This document shows, in pieces, positions 45,861 to 56,756 of a stretch of DNA of 64,000 nucleotides (positions within the stretch are counted from its first letter, which is position 1; each line of letters starts with the position of its first letter). Made by a program: the position numbers and the translations under genes. This DNA is from JBDGRJ01 sp042218065. Its GTDB lineage: Bacteria > Patescibacteriota > Patescibacteriia > Magasanikbacterales > UBA922. The stretch is from NCBI GenBank assembly GCA_042218065.1, contig JBDGRL010000002.1, positions 51,953 through 115,952 on the forward strand, written 5' to 3'. Below the pieces are notes generated by a model. The model saw nothing but the letters and a program-made list of their open reading frames with translations. It had not been told where the DNA came from and made no database searches.

Positions 45861-46499
45861 ATGGCTTCTACAGAAGAAGTTAAAAAATTAAGAGACCAAA
45901 CAGGTGCAGGAATGATGAATTGTAAAGAAGCACTAGAAGAGGCTGATGGAAACATGGAAGAGGCAAAAGAGATCCTAAGAAAGAAGGGGATAGCAGAGGC
46001 TACAGAGCAAGGTGGTACAGCAGCAGAAGGAAGAATTGAGAGTTATATACACGGTGATGGTGATGTTGGTGTATTATTAGAAGTAAACACGGAGACAGAT
46101 TTTTCTGCAAAAAATGATGAGTTTAAGCAGTTGGTTAAAGATATAGCTATGCATATAGCAGCTATGGGTCCTGATTATGTATCCCGAGATGATGTTCCGG
46201 AGGAAGTTATTGAAGACGAGAAAGAAGTATATGCTGAGCAGATGCGGGACCAAGGAAAACCGGAAGACATTATTGAAGATATAGTGGAAGGAAAACTGGA
46301 TAAGTTTTATTCAGAGGTATGCTTGATGGAGCAAGAGTTTGTAAAAAATGAAGATAAGACTATCGAAGAGCTAGTCAAAGAAAAGGCTGGGGAAATCGGT
46401 GAAAACATTCAAGTTAGAAGATTCACCAGGTATGAGGTTGGAGAAGGTATTGAGACAGAAGATGAAGATTTCGCTGAAGAGGTTGAAGAGCAGTTGTAG
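45861..46499 (+). CDS. tsf: Translation elongation factor Ts
   Basis: 212 residues, shorter than E. coli EF-Ts (283) and close to the compact Thermus form. The N-terminal UBA-like domain has VKKLRDQTGAGMMNCKEAL, and the core has AEGRIESYIH, VGVLLEVNTETDFSAKND and the QVRRFTRYEVGEGIE end. It exchanges GDP for GTP on EF-Tu. It is cotranscribed with rpsB. The insertion present in longer forms is missing, in line with genome economy. Confidence 0.97.
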   Translation: MASTEEVKKLRDQTGAGMMNCKEALEEADGNMEEAKEILRKKGIAEATEQGGTAAEGRIESYIHGDGDVGVLLEVNTETDFSAKNDEFKQLVKDIAMHIAAMGPDYVSRDDVPEEVIEDEKEVYAEQMRDQGKPEDIIEDIVEGKLDKFYSEVCLMEQEFVKNEDKTIEELVKEKAGEIGENIQVRRFTRYEVGEGIETEDEDFAEEVEEQL

Positions 46500-46521
46500 G
46501 CTGAGGTTTATATAGAGTATG

Positions 46522-46551
46522 TTGACATAGTGTTAAATTTGCTGTTATACT
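46522..46551 (+). promoter_or_regulatory. Promoter of rpsO
   Basis: TTGACA (46522-46527), an 18-nt spacer and TATACT (46546-46551). It gives rpsO its own transcript, with a leader of about 85 nt. Confidence 0.65.
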
Positions 46552-46599
46552 ATTCATCGCACTTCGAATTATCTAAGTTTATATATTAATTTAGCGTAG

Positions 46600-46628
46600 A
46601 CCTCGGCTGGCGTTTGCTGGCCGACGGC
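46600..46628 (+). promoter_or_regulatory. Hairpin in the rpsO leader, possible S15 binding site
   Basis: TCGGC (46603-46607) pairs with GCCGA (46620-46624) around TGGCGTTTGCTG, directly before the rpsO start. GC-rich hairpins at this position regulate S15 synthesis in several bacteria. The assignment is by position only. Confidence 0.45.
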
Positions 46629-46642
46629 CTAAATAAAAAAAT

Positions 46643-46939
46643 ATGTTAGATGAAGAAAAAAAGCAAGAAATAATCGAAGATTTTCAACTACACGAAGGTG
46701 ATACAGGTTCAAGTCCAGTGCAAATTGCTTTGCTGACAGCTGAGATAGGAGAATTAAGTGAACACTTGGAAGAACACCCTCAAGATCACTCTTCTCGCCG
46801 AGGGTTGTTGAAAAAAGTAGGTAAAAGAAGAAAGTTATTGAAGTATTTAGAAGAAGAGGATCCGGAAGAGTATGCAGAAGTAGTAAAGAAGCTAGGACTA
46901 AAGCAGGCTAAAAATATTAATCAAGAACAACAAGAATAA
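46643..46939 (+). CDS. rpsO: 30S ribosomal protein S15
   Basis: 98 residues, slightly longer than the usual 89 through a C-terminal extension. [37 protein letters not shown] and [19 protein letters not shown] are diagnostic. It binds 16S rRNA at an early assembly step. It has its own promoter and leader. The NYN-domain gene follows after 4 nt and pnp after that, a variation on the common rpsO-pnp order. Confidence 0.97.
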   Translation: MLDEEKKQEIIEDFQLHEGDTGSSPVQIALLTAEIGELSEHLEEHPQDHSSRRGLLKKVGKRRKLLKYLEEEDPEEYAEVVKKLGLKQAKNINQEQQE

Positions 46940-46943
46940 TAAG

Positions 46944-47477
46944 ATGACTCAAGTTCAAAATGACCCTCTAAAACACCCCGATCAACGTGTAGGGGTGTTT
47001 ATTGATGTTCAAAATTTATATTATAGTGCTAGAAACTTATTTCAATGTAAGGTTGACTTTGGTAATGTCGTAAAAGATAGTGTAGATGACAGGAAACTTA
47101 TTCGTTCTATAGCTTACGTGGTTAGAACCGATTCTGAAGATGAAGAGGCGTTTTTTGAAGCGCTGTATAATTTAGGTATTGAAACTAGAGAAAAAGATTT
47201 GCAAGTTTATGAAGGCGGCAACAAGAAGGCAGACTGGGATGTGGGTCTTACAGTAGATGCTATTAGGTTGGCTCCGAGCCTAGACTCTATTATAATCTGC
47301 TCCGGAGATGGAGATTATGTACAGCTAGTTGAGTATTTACAAAAAAGCAGCGGTAAACAAGTAGAAATTGCATCTTTTGGTAAGTCCACTTCAACAGCAC
47401 TGATTGAACAAGCAGACAACTTTTTGGATTTATGTGAAGACCCGGATCGTTACTTAATAGGTTATGAAGGAGACTAA
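46944..47477 (+). CDS. NYN-domain ribonuclease-like protein (LabA/DUF88 family)
   Basis: 177 residues, one NYN/PIN-like domain. The acidic metal-site residues are in place: Asp21 (FIDVQN), Asp97 and Asp99 (KKADWDVGL), Asp105, and Asp122 and Asp124 (CSGDGDYVQLVEY). Members are thought to cleave RNA in a metal-dependent way, and some act in regulation. Its place between rpsO and pnp, 4 nt after rpsO, suggests a role in RNA turnover together with PNPase. Confidence 0.88.
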   Translation: MTQVQNDPLKHPDQRVGVFIDVQNLYYSARNLFQCKVDFGNVVKDSVDDRKLIRSIAYVVRTDSEDEEAFFEALYNLGIETREKDLQVYEGGNKKADWDVGLTVDAIRLAPSLDSIIICSGDGDYVQLVEYLQKSSGKQVEIASFGKSTSTALIEQADNFLDLCEDPDRYLIGYEGD

Positions 47478-47480
47478 CTT

Positions 47481-47612
47481 ATAATTGGCTATTTTANNNN
47501 NNNNNNNNNNNNNNNNNNNNNNNNNNNNNNNNNNNNNNNNNNNNNNNNNNNNNNNNNNNNNNNNNNNNNNNNNNNNNNNNNNNNNNNNNNNNNNNNATAA
47601 TTGGCTATTTTA
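47481..47612. other. Scaffold gap with duplicated flanks
   Basis: 100 N (47497-47596) are flanked by the same 16 bases (47481-47496 and 47597-47612). As at 28985, this points to overlapping contig ends joined with an arbitrary gap, so probably nothing is missing between the NYN gene and pnp. Confidence 0.85.
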
Positions 47613-47660
47613 TCTTCATAGCTTAGATCACTTGTTCGTAGTTCACTTAAAATTTTTGGT

Positions 47661-47704
47661 TGATCCGAAAGACTAGACCTGTTTGGTCTGGCTCATTCGG
47701 ATCA
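47661..47704 (+). promoter_or_regulatory. Stem-loop in the pnp leader
   Basis: TGATCCGA (47661-47668) pairs with TCGGATCA (47697-47704), with an inner AGACC/GGTCT pairing. It lies 32 nt before the pnp ATG. In E. coli a leader hairpin cut by RNase III controls pnp, and this could be an analogue. Confidence 0.5.
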
Positions 47705-47736
47705 GCCTCTAGATCATTAATTTAATTAATATATTT

Positions 47737-49875
47737 ATGTCACAACAAAATATAAACTCTTGGGAGATAGAATGGGCAGGACGAGAGCTTAAGGTTGAAA
47801 CTGGAAAGTTGGCCATGCAAGCCGATGGAGCTTGTACTGTACAATATGGAGATACAAAACTTTTGGCTACAGCTGTACGTAGTGAGGAACCTCAAGAAGG
47901 ACAAGGCTATTTCCCTTTGACAGTTGAATTTCAAGAAAAATTATATGCTTCTGGAAAAATAAAAGGTTCTAGGTTTGTAAAAAGAGAAGGGAAACCTGCA
48001 GATCAAACTGTAACTACTAGTAGAGTAATAGATAGAGCTATTAGACCTCTATTTAATCAAGACATAAGGCATGACGTGCAAATTGTTATTACACCTTTTT
48101 CGGTAGATGAGGAGACTGATACAGAAGTAACTGCCCTTATCGCAGCAAATATAGCTTTGTCCATATCTGATATACCTTGGGCTGGACCGATTGGAACTGC
48201 TAGGGTAGGTCTAGTAGACGATGATTTTGTGTTAAACCCGACCAAGTCCCAGATCGAAGAAGGAAAGATGGATTTAATTGTTTCCGGTTCACCGGAAAGT
48301 TTGATTATGACTGAAGCTAGGAGCGAAGAGATAAAAGAGGATAAAATGAAGGAAGCAATGCGTTGGGGTTGTAATAAATTGGAGCCGATTATAGATTTAA
48401 CAGAAAAAATAAATTCCGAAGTTGGAAATGATGACGTTGATTTATTATCAGGAATAGAAAAACACCAAGAAGAAAGTGAGTTTCAAAAAGCAAAGAAAGA
48501 AGCTGAAGATTTCTTGGAGAATAATTATGAAGAATTAATGTATGATAAGGAGAGAAAAGGAAGAAAAGAGAGGATAGCTATGGTAGAGAATATAAAAGAT
48601 CACATTCAAAAACACTTAGAGAAACAGGATTTCGGAGAAGAGGAGATAGATTTTGCTTTAGATAAATCAGAAAAAATGGTCTCCAAAAAAGTTATGAATA
48701 AGATAATTGAGGATCAGATCAGATTAGATGGAAGAGATTTGGAAGAAATTCGTTCCTTGACCATTGAGACTGACCTGATTCCAAGCATTCATGGTTCAGC
48801 CTTATTCCAGAGAGGGGACACTCAAGTTCTGGAAACAATAACTCTAGGAGCACCAGGAAAAGAACAGACTCTAGAAACTATGGAGCTGGATAGAAAAAAG
48901 AAGTACATGCACCATTATTTTGATGCTCCATTTACATACGGGGATACAGGATATATGGGGGCTCCTGGTCGTCGTGAGATAGGCCATGGAATGTTGGCTG
49001 AGAGTGCGCTTCGGCCTGTTTTGCCTGATGAGGAAAAGTTTCCTTATGCTGTTCGAGCAGTTTCTGAGGTTTTAAGCTCAAATGGATCAAGTTCTATGGC
49101 GTCGATTTGTGCCTCTTCCTTAGCTTTGATGGCATCAGGTGTGCCGATAAATAAGCCTGTAGCAGGTATAGCAATGGGTTTAGCCTCCCGAGGTGACATT
49201 CATAAAAATGAAGGTGAATGGGAGGTCGTGACTGATCTACAAGATGTCGAGGATGGACCTGGAGGAATGGACTTTAAGATCGGCGGTACAAAAGATGGAA
49301 TTACAGCAGTTCAGATGGATACTAAAACCCATGGGTTAAACTGGGATATAGTAGAAGAGACTTTGGATATGGCTCGCGATGCTAGGTTAAGAATTCTAGA
49401 TGAAATGAATGATATAATTTCTGAACCTCGAGAAGAAATTTCCGAAGATGCTCCTAGAATTGAAACTATAGATATTGATCCGGACAAGATTGGCGATATT
49501 ATTGGACCGGGGGGTGAAACTATACAGGAAATTACTGACAAAACAGGCGTTGAGATTGATATTGAGGATGAAGGTCGAGTGATAGTAACTGCAGAAAATA
49601 AAGAAGATCTGGACCAAGCCATGAAAATTATAAATGTAATTACCCATGAAGTTGAGCCTGGAGAGGTTTATGAAGGTGAGGTTACTAGGATTGAGGATTT
49701 TGGGGCTTTTGTAAAAATATTGCCAGGCAAAAAAGGATTGGTTCATATAAGTGAAATGGAAGAAGACCGAACAGAAAATGTAACTGATGTAGTTAATATG
49801 GGGGACACAGTAAAAGTAAAAGTAAAGGAAATTGATGATATGGATAGAATCAATCTAACTATGCTGGGGGTTTAG
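47737..49875 (+). CDS. pnp: Polynucleotide phosphorylase
   Basis: 712 residues. Two RNase PH domains are separated by an all-helical domain and followed by KH (DPDKIGDIIGPGGETIQEI) and S1 (GEVYEGEVTRIEDFGAFVKI) domains. The second RNase PH domain carries the active-site stretch PYAVRAVSEVLSSNGSSSMAS and a downstream GGMDFKIGGT segment. It degrades RNA 3' to 5' using phosphate. The protein stops soon after the S1 domain. A terminator follows. Confidence 0.98.
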   Translation: MSQQNINSWEIEWAGRELKVETGKLAMQADGACTVQYGDTKLLATAVRSEEPQEGQGYFPLTVEFQEKLYASGKIKGSRFVKREGKPADQTVTTSRVIDRAIRPLFNQDIRHDVQIVITPFSVDEETDTEVTALIAANIALSISDIPWAGPIGTARVGLVDDDFVLNPTKSQIEEGKMDLIVSGSPESLIMTEARSEEIKEDKMKEAMRWGCNKLEPIIDLTEKINSEVGNDDVDLLSGIEKHQEESEFQKAKKEAEDFLENNYEELMYDKERKGRKERIAMVENIKDHIQKHLEKQDFGEEEIDFALDKSEKMVSKKVMNKIIEDQIRLDGRDLEEIRSLTIETDLIPSIHGSALFQRGDTQVLETITLGAPGKEQTLETMELDRKKKYMHHYFDAPFTYGDTGYMGAPGRREIGHGMLAESALRPVLPDEEKFPYAVRAVSEVLSSNGSSSMASICASSLALMASGVPINKPVAGIAMGLASRGDIHKNEGEWEVVTDLQDVEDGPGGMDFKIGGTKDGITAVQMDTKTHGLNWDIVEETLDMARDARLRILDEMNDIISEPREEISEDAPRIETIDIDPDKIGDIIGPGGETIQEITDKTGVEIDIEDEGRVIVTAENKEDLDQAMKIINVITHEVEPGEVYEGEVTRIEDFGAFVKILPGKKGLVHISEMEEDRTENVTDVVNMGDTVKVKVKEIDDMDRINLTMLGV

Positions 49876-49901
49876 TATTTTTTAAAATAGACACTCTTAA
49901 T

Positions 49902-49932
49902 AAAAAATCCCTTGTAAAAATAGGGATTTTTT
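49902..49932 (+). terminator. Terminator of pnp
   Basis: AAAAAATCCC (49902-49911) pairs with GGGATTTTTT (49923-49932), ending in the T-run. It is 26 nt after the pnp stop and separates it from tRNA-Leu. Confidence 0.85.
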
Positions 49933-49951
49933 GTTACCATTTACCCGCTAA

Positions 49952-50034
49952 GCTGGAGTGGCGGAATTGGCAGACGCGCATGGCTTAGGACCATGTGCCC
50001 TTGTGGCGTGTGGGTTCGACTCCCACCTCCAGCA
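49952..50034 (+). tRNA. tRNA-Leu (anticodon TAG)
   Basis: Acceptor stem GCTGGAG/CTCCAGC, D-arm with GGCAGA, anticodon stem CATGG/CCATG with loop CTTAGGA (anticodon TAG, reading CUN), variable arm TGCCCTTGTGGCG, and T-arm GTGGG-TTCGACT-CCCAC. The discriminator is A at 50034 and CCA is not encoded. Confidence 0.97.
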
Positions 50035-50040
50035 CTGTTC

Positions 50041-50100
50041 GATACACTTCTTGTTGCTTGCTGGTGAGACAAGCTCAAGGCAAGCAACAAGAAGTGTATC
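50041..50100. repeat. Perfect 21-bp hairpin with shared loop motif
   Basis: 50041-50061 and 50080-50100 are exact reverse complements. The 18-nt loop (50062-50079) contains TGAGACAAGCTCAA (50065-50078). The stem sequence is unrelated to the other hairpins of this set. It starts 6 nt after tRNA-Leu and ends 18 nt before the Smr gene. Confidence 0.85.
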
Positions 50101-50118
50101 TGCACTCATTTTTTAAAT

Positions 50119-50391
50119 ATGACAAATAACTCTTCCTTGTTTTCTGCGGCGGAGATGGATGACAATTGTCCTACTATTGACCTGCATAGTTCACAATCAA
50201 TACCTGAAGCAATAGACCAGCTCGAGCGTGAGCTGTTTTTTTATTATGAAGATGGAGCTAAATATTGTGAGGTTGTTTATGGTGGCGGTACTGGTAGACT
50301 AAAGAAGAAAGTGCTGGAAGAATTGGAAGATAATCCTATGGTGAAAGACTGTAAGAGGAAACATGGGGGGAGTTGTGTAATTTTATTTTAA
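50119..50391 (+). CDS. Stand-alone Smr-domain protein
   Basis: 90 residues, essentially one Smr domain: TIDLHSSQSIPEAIDQL (19-35) with the conserved Asp-Leu-His, CEVVYGGGTGRLKKKV with the glycine loop, and GGSCVILF at the end. Smr domains bind or nick branched DNA or cleave RNA, and stand-alone versions are poorly understood. The usual HGxG reads YGGGTG here, so the His of that motif is absent. It lies directly after a perfect hairpin repeat. Confidence 0.86.
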   Translation: MTNNSSLFSAAEMDDNCPTIDLHSSQSIPEAIDQLERELFFYYEDGAKYCEVVYGGGTGRLKKKVLEELEDNPMVKDCKRKHGGSCVILF

Positions 50392-50549
50392 TTATTTTTC
50401 AGGAATTCTGTGGAAAATTTGAAAATCAAAACTATTATTAGTATGTTAAATTTAAGTAACGCAAAATATATCAGTAGTGATATGCATATAGCTAAAATAA
50501 ATCTATGCTTGCTACCTAAATGAAGGTATATTAATTTTACATTTAAAAT

Positions 50550-52535
50550 ATGAATAATTCTCCCGGCATTGAACCACAAACGGAAACAAACGTCGAAACC
50601 TCAGAACCAATGGACAAAGAAGGTACTGAGGATATATTAGAAAAAAGCCAGACAAGTTCAGAATTAAAAGAAATTCGGGATATTGCGGATGAAGAGTTGG
50701 GGGATGATTTAGAGGAATTAAAATCTCTATTAGAAAGAGCGGATAATTTGGGAATTGAACTACCAGAAGAGCGCCAACAAATTGAAAATATCCGAGAAAG
50801 AGTGGAAGAATTAAGAGAAGATATAAAGGAAATTGAAAAACAAACTAAACTCATTTTTTTTCAAAACCAAAAATATTTTTATGACTTGAACGAGAAAGAA
50901 AAAACTCAAAAGTTGGAAATTTTACTGGAATCTGGAATAGATCTTTCAAAATTAAAAAAAGAAGGTATATCTGCAGGCACCGTTGAAAAACGCCTGAAGG
51001 ATTTGCTGAAAACCAGTGCGGAGGAAATAGAGGAAGAAAAAAAGAAACGACTATTCGAGCTTTATTCTAAGGTTAGCTCTCCCAGTGAGGCTTTGGATAT
51101 GGCTCAAGAGATTGAAATTGATCTGGATGAAGAAACAATTGAAGAGCTGAAACGGGCAGCAGTTATTACTGAACCTAAAAAAATTATAAATAAACGTGTG
51201 GATGTTAAAACGGGCAAGGTCGTGGTTGAAGAGTTTGGTGGAAAATATACATTAACTGAAGAGCAAAGAAAGTTAATGGCGGAAATGGTTCCATATCACA
51301 TTAGTAAAAATTCAGATTTATATGATTATGCAATGCAAGAGTCGGAATCAGAGCCTCCTGTGTTGAAAGATGTAGAACTTGACTTTGAATCATTTTTAGA
51401 CTCACTGGAAACCTCGGAAAGTTTGCCATTTGAAGATAACCCTCTTGAAATTATAGGTAGAGAGCTGAAGAGCGATCATTTATTGGATAATTTCTCTTCG
51501 GAGTATATACCGGATGATGTTGGGGGTATACATTTTAAACTACATTCAGAGGTTGATGTTTGGGGCGGAAAAGATGAGGAACCAGAACAGCTAGCAGATG
51601 AAACAATTAATAAGTGGATGGAGCAGAAACGAGCAAGATCTCCCAATAGGGAATACCCTTACGGAAGAGATGTACCTGATTTGAAGCGAAAACATTTTTC
51701 TGCTCTTTTTGAGGAGCTTTCTGAAGAGTGGCCGGAAAAAGGAATGGAATTGTTGAAATATTACTTTTCTGTAGCGGATCAGGTGTTAGAACGATTGCAG
51801 GACACGAGTGATTGGAGCGATAAAGATTGGAGTGAAGATGAAATAAAATGGGTTCGTCATAAGGTCTTAAGCCCTTTTTTAGGTTTTATAATAGATAAAG
51901 AAACGCAATCGTATAAAGAATCTTTTTCTGAAAAAGTCGAATCTCAGGCAATTAAAAAATTAGCTGAAATTTTCCCGAGTATTGCGGATGAGCTTGAGAA
52001 CAGAACTGGAGATTACGAGGTGAAGCTTTTTTCACCAGCAACAGAATTGGCACCTGAAGATAATCGTGGCCAATACAAGGCTAGCACTCGTGAATTGCAA
52101 ATAAAAAGAGGTAATACCGAAGTAAGGACACCTACACATGAATTAGTACATGCACTTAGTCAAGGTGAAAGTGAGAAAGCTTTCTTTATGGATGACGAAG
52201 GAGAGAGGACCTCTTTTGCTGATGGTCTAACAGAAGCTGTAGTTGATTCATGTACTGAGTTGTTAGTTGGTGATCACACTTACAACCAGGAGATTCAGGA
52301 TTTGCAGCAGTTGCGTTTTTGGACTTTTTCTTCGCCTTATTTACGTGAATACGATCGACCGAAAGCTATGGAGGATAAAGATTTGTCTTTAGAATTTTTC
52401 GTTAAAGCTCTTTTTGATGAGAAAAAAAGTTTAGAAGAGGCACTTGAAGAGGAGGGATTTGATGAAGAGGATAGAGAGTCATTTATGGAAGTAGCTAGAA
52501 AGCTTTTCGCGGACCATAAAGTAAAAAGTTTTTAA
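50550..52535 (+). CDS. Large acidic HExxH metallopeptidase-like protein
   Basis: 661 residues, no signal peptide or membrane helix. The N-terminal 200 residues are Glu/Lys-rich with coiled-coil potential; the middle has short blocks such as GGIHFKLHSEVDVWGGKDEE; the C-terminal part has HELVH (530-534) followed by Glu562 in DGLTEAVVD as a probable third zinc ligand. The same spacing logic (HELLH then EEGVTD) occurs in the 299-residue protein of the dTTP operon, so the two may be distant paralogues. It is probably a cytoplasmic peptidase of unknown target. Codon and amino acid use match the neighbours. Confidence 0.72.
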   Translation: MNNSPGIEPQTETNVETSEPMDKEGTEDILEKSQTSSELKEIRDIADEELGDDLEELKSLLERADNLGIELPEERQQIENIRERVEELREDIKEIEKQTKLIFFQNQKYFYDLNEKEKTQKLEILLESGIDLSKLKKEGISAGTVEKRLKDLLKTSAEEIEEEKKKRLFELYSKVSSPSEALDMAQEIEIDLDEETIEELKRAAVITEPKKIINKRVDVKTGKVVVEEFGGKYTLTEEQRKLMAEMVPYHISKNSDLYDYAMQESESEPPVLKDVELDFESFLDSLETSESLPFEDNPLEIIGRELKSDHLLDNFSSEYIPDDVGGIHFKLHSEVDVWGGKDEEPEQLADETINKWMEQKRARSPNREYPYGRDVPDLKRKHFSALFEELSEEWPEKGMELLKYYFSVADQVLERLQDTSDWSDKDWSEDEIKWVRHKVLSPFLGFIIDKETQSYKESFSEKVESQAIKKLAEIFPSIADELENRTGDYEVKLFSPATELAPEDNRGQYKASTRELQIKRGNTEVRTPTHELVHALSQGESEKAFFMDDEGERTSFADGLTEAVVDSCTELLVGDHTYNQEIQDLQQLRFWTFSSPYLREYDRPKAMEDKDLSLEFFVKALFDEKKSLEEALEEEGFDEEDRESFMEVARKLFADHKVKSF

Positions 52536-52890
52536 GTGGACCTTCAAATATTAATTGCAAAGAACATAGTTGCTACATTAATCTGAATAAAAGTTAATTA
52601 TAAATTATTGATTAAATAGAAAACTTGAGACCGTTGAAAAAATACAAAATAGATACAGAACCCATTATCGAACCTCGGCTTTGAGTTTATCTTGTTCTTT
52701 TGTGAATAAAGTGTTTCGTTAAATGCTTGAATTGAGGCCCTAATTTTGAGACCGTTGAATTACTAAATTCCATTTTCAAGCTTTGGTTAAATTTAGTCAA
52801 TTCTTATTTAGACCGTAAAACACGCTTTGACTAAAATAAGTGAAAAACAAAATTACGTGATTAGTTTTTTTAACTGTCTTAATTTTTTTC
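52536..52890. other. Intergenic region with repeat debris
   Basis: No coding sequence was recognised. It contains the truncated type A element (52628-52693), a second isolated terminus GAGACCGTTGAA (52747-52758), and a TTAGTCAA/TTGACTAA palindrome (52793-52800 with 52836-52843). Confidence 0.6.
52628..52693. repeat. Truncated copy of hairpin repeat type A
   Basis: It aligns without gaps to the reverse complement of 32806-32871: 58 of 66 bases agree and all eight differences are transitions. It includes the terminus AGACCGTTGAA and half of the loop motif (TTGAGTTTATCTT, 52681-52693). The partner arm is missing, so no long hairpin can form. Confidence 0.8.
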
Positions 52891-52892
52891 TC

Positions 52893-52921
52893 TTGACAAC
52901 TCTTACAAATTATTATACAAT
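52893..52921 (+). promoter_or_regulatory. Promoter upstream of the 23S rRNA region
   Basis: TTGACA (52893-52898), a 17-nt spacer and TACAAT (52916-52921). It would start transcription near 52928, either of the rRNA precursor or of a separate small RNA ending at the terminator 53068-53090. Confidence 0.7.
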
Positions 52922-52927
52922 TATTGA

Positions 52928-53090
52928 GCAATCGAGTTACAACTTAACCGCTTAACCAAACTGCATGTCCGAGCGCTTCGGACCACTGAGTTTAACAGAA
53001 ATTTTTATGAAGAACCTTTGCACAATGAACTCGGGGTAGAAGATAGCTAGGACATATTGTTTGTTCTAGCCGCTTTAAAGCGGCTTTTTT
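52928..53090 (+). ncRNA. Candidate small RNA or rRNA leader before 23S
   Basis: About 163 nt bounded by a consensus promoter and a terminator. Internal helices: TCCGA/TCGGA (52968-52972 with 52978-52982), CTGAGTT/AACTCGG (52986-52992 with 53028-53034, one G-U) and CTAGGACA/TGTTCTAG (53047-53054 with 53062-53069, one G-U). It matches no RNA family that I recognise. The alternative is an rRNA leader whose terminator is read through. Confidence 0.45.
53068..53090 (+). terminator. Terminator-like hairpin between promoter and 23S
   Basis: AGCCGC (53068-53073), TTTAAA and GCGGCT (53080-53085) form a perfect palindrome followed by TTTTT. It lies about 130 nt before the 23S 5' end. Confidence 0.75.
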
Positions 53091-53202
53091 AAATGATTCG
53101 GCTTCTAAATGCACAGTATTACTACTGTATATTTATGAGGTCGAATAGTTGAATCTGAAAGAAAAAGAAGTTCATTACAATTGAGAGAACCAATAAACAC
53201 AC

Positions 53203-56248
<3,046 letters not shown>

Positions 56249-56293
56249 AAATTGATAAAATTTTACTTTCTAGGTATTGTGTTTTAGTTTTTT

Positions 56294-56435
56294 AGCTGAG
56301 TGTAGTACCTAGGTGGCACTTGCGGCAGGGGTACACCCGTTCCCATCCCGACCACGGAAGTTAAGCCTGCCAGCGCCGATGATAGCCTTTCGGCAAAAGT
56401 AGGTCGCCGCCTAGGTACTGTACTCAGCTTTTTTT
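56294..56435 (+). terminator. Outer stem of 5S precursor with T-run, end of rRNA unit
   Basis: AGCTGAGTGTAGTACCTAGG (56294-56313) pairs with 56410-56429, apart from a mismatch, and a run of seven T follows (56429-56435). It is both the 5S processing stem and the likely transcription end. Confidence 0.7.
56305..56418 (+). rRNA. rrf: 5S ribosomal RNA
   Basis: About 114 nt. Terminal helix GTACCTAGGTGG with CGCCTAGGTAC; the internal blocks ACACCCGTTCCCATCCCGA and GAAGTTAAGCCTGCCAGCGC are characteristic. It follows 23S by about 75 nt in the same orientation. Confidence 0.95.
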
Positions 56436-56440
56436 CATTA

Positions 56441-56468
56441 TTGCATAGTTATGTTGGTATGTTATAGT
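56441..56468 (+). promoter_or_regulatory. Promoter of the aldolase operon
   Basis: TTGCAT (56441-56446), a 16-nt spacer and TATAGT (56463-56468), directly after the 5S terminator and 21 nt before the first ATG. Confidence 0.5.
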
Positions 56469-56489
56469 ATGAGCAAATAACATGCATTT

Positions 56490-56756
56490 ATGTCAGAAGA
56501 AGATACACACGAACAATTGAAGGATGCTCTCTTGGGATATATACAGAAGAGATTTGAGGAGATAGAGAAAGATTTAGCTATGTCTCATCAAGATAAGTAT
56601 GCAAAGCTTGAAGATGCTCTGGAGGGGTCTGTCGATGAGGATGAATTAAAAGTTGCTTTTGAGCGTTGGTTTCATGAGCATAAGGATGATATTAAGATTA
56701 ATGAAGATTTGGAAGAATTGTGGGAGCAAGCACTTATTCATAATGATTTGAAATAA
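56490..56756 (+). CDS. Small acidic helical protein, 88 residues
   Basis: 88 residues, rich in Glu, Asp, Leu and Lys, predicted almost entirely helical (LKDALLGYIQKRFEEIEKDL, ALEGSVDEDELKVAFERW). It has no signal peptide or Cys. It is coupled to the aldolase gene by a TAATG junction (stop 56754-56756, next ATG 56756-56758), which suggests a functional or regulatory link. No family was recognised. Confidence 0.7.
   Translation: MSEEDTHEQLKDALLGYIQKRFEEIEKDLAMSHQDKYAKLEDALEGSVDEDELKVAFERWFHEHKDDIKINEDLEELWEQALIHNDLK

Noticed and set aside
47485..47676. Open frame crossing the N gap before pnp
   Set aside because: It is translated through N and duplicated flank sequence; an assembly artefact.
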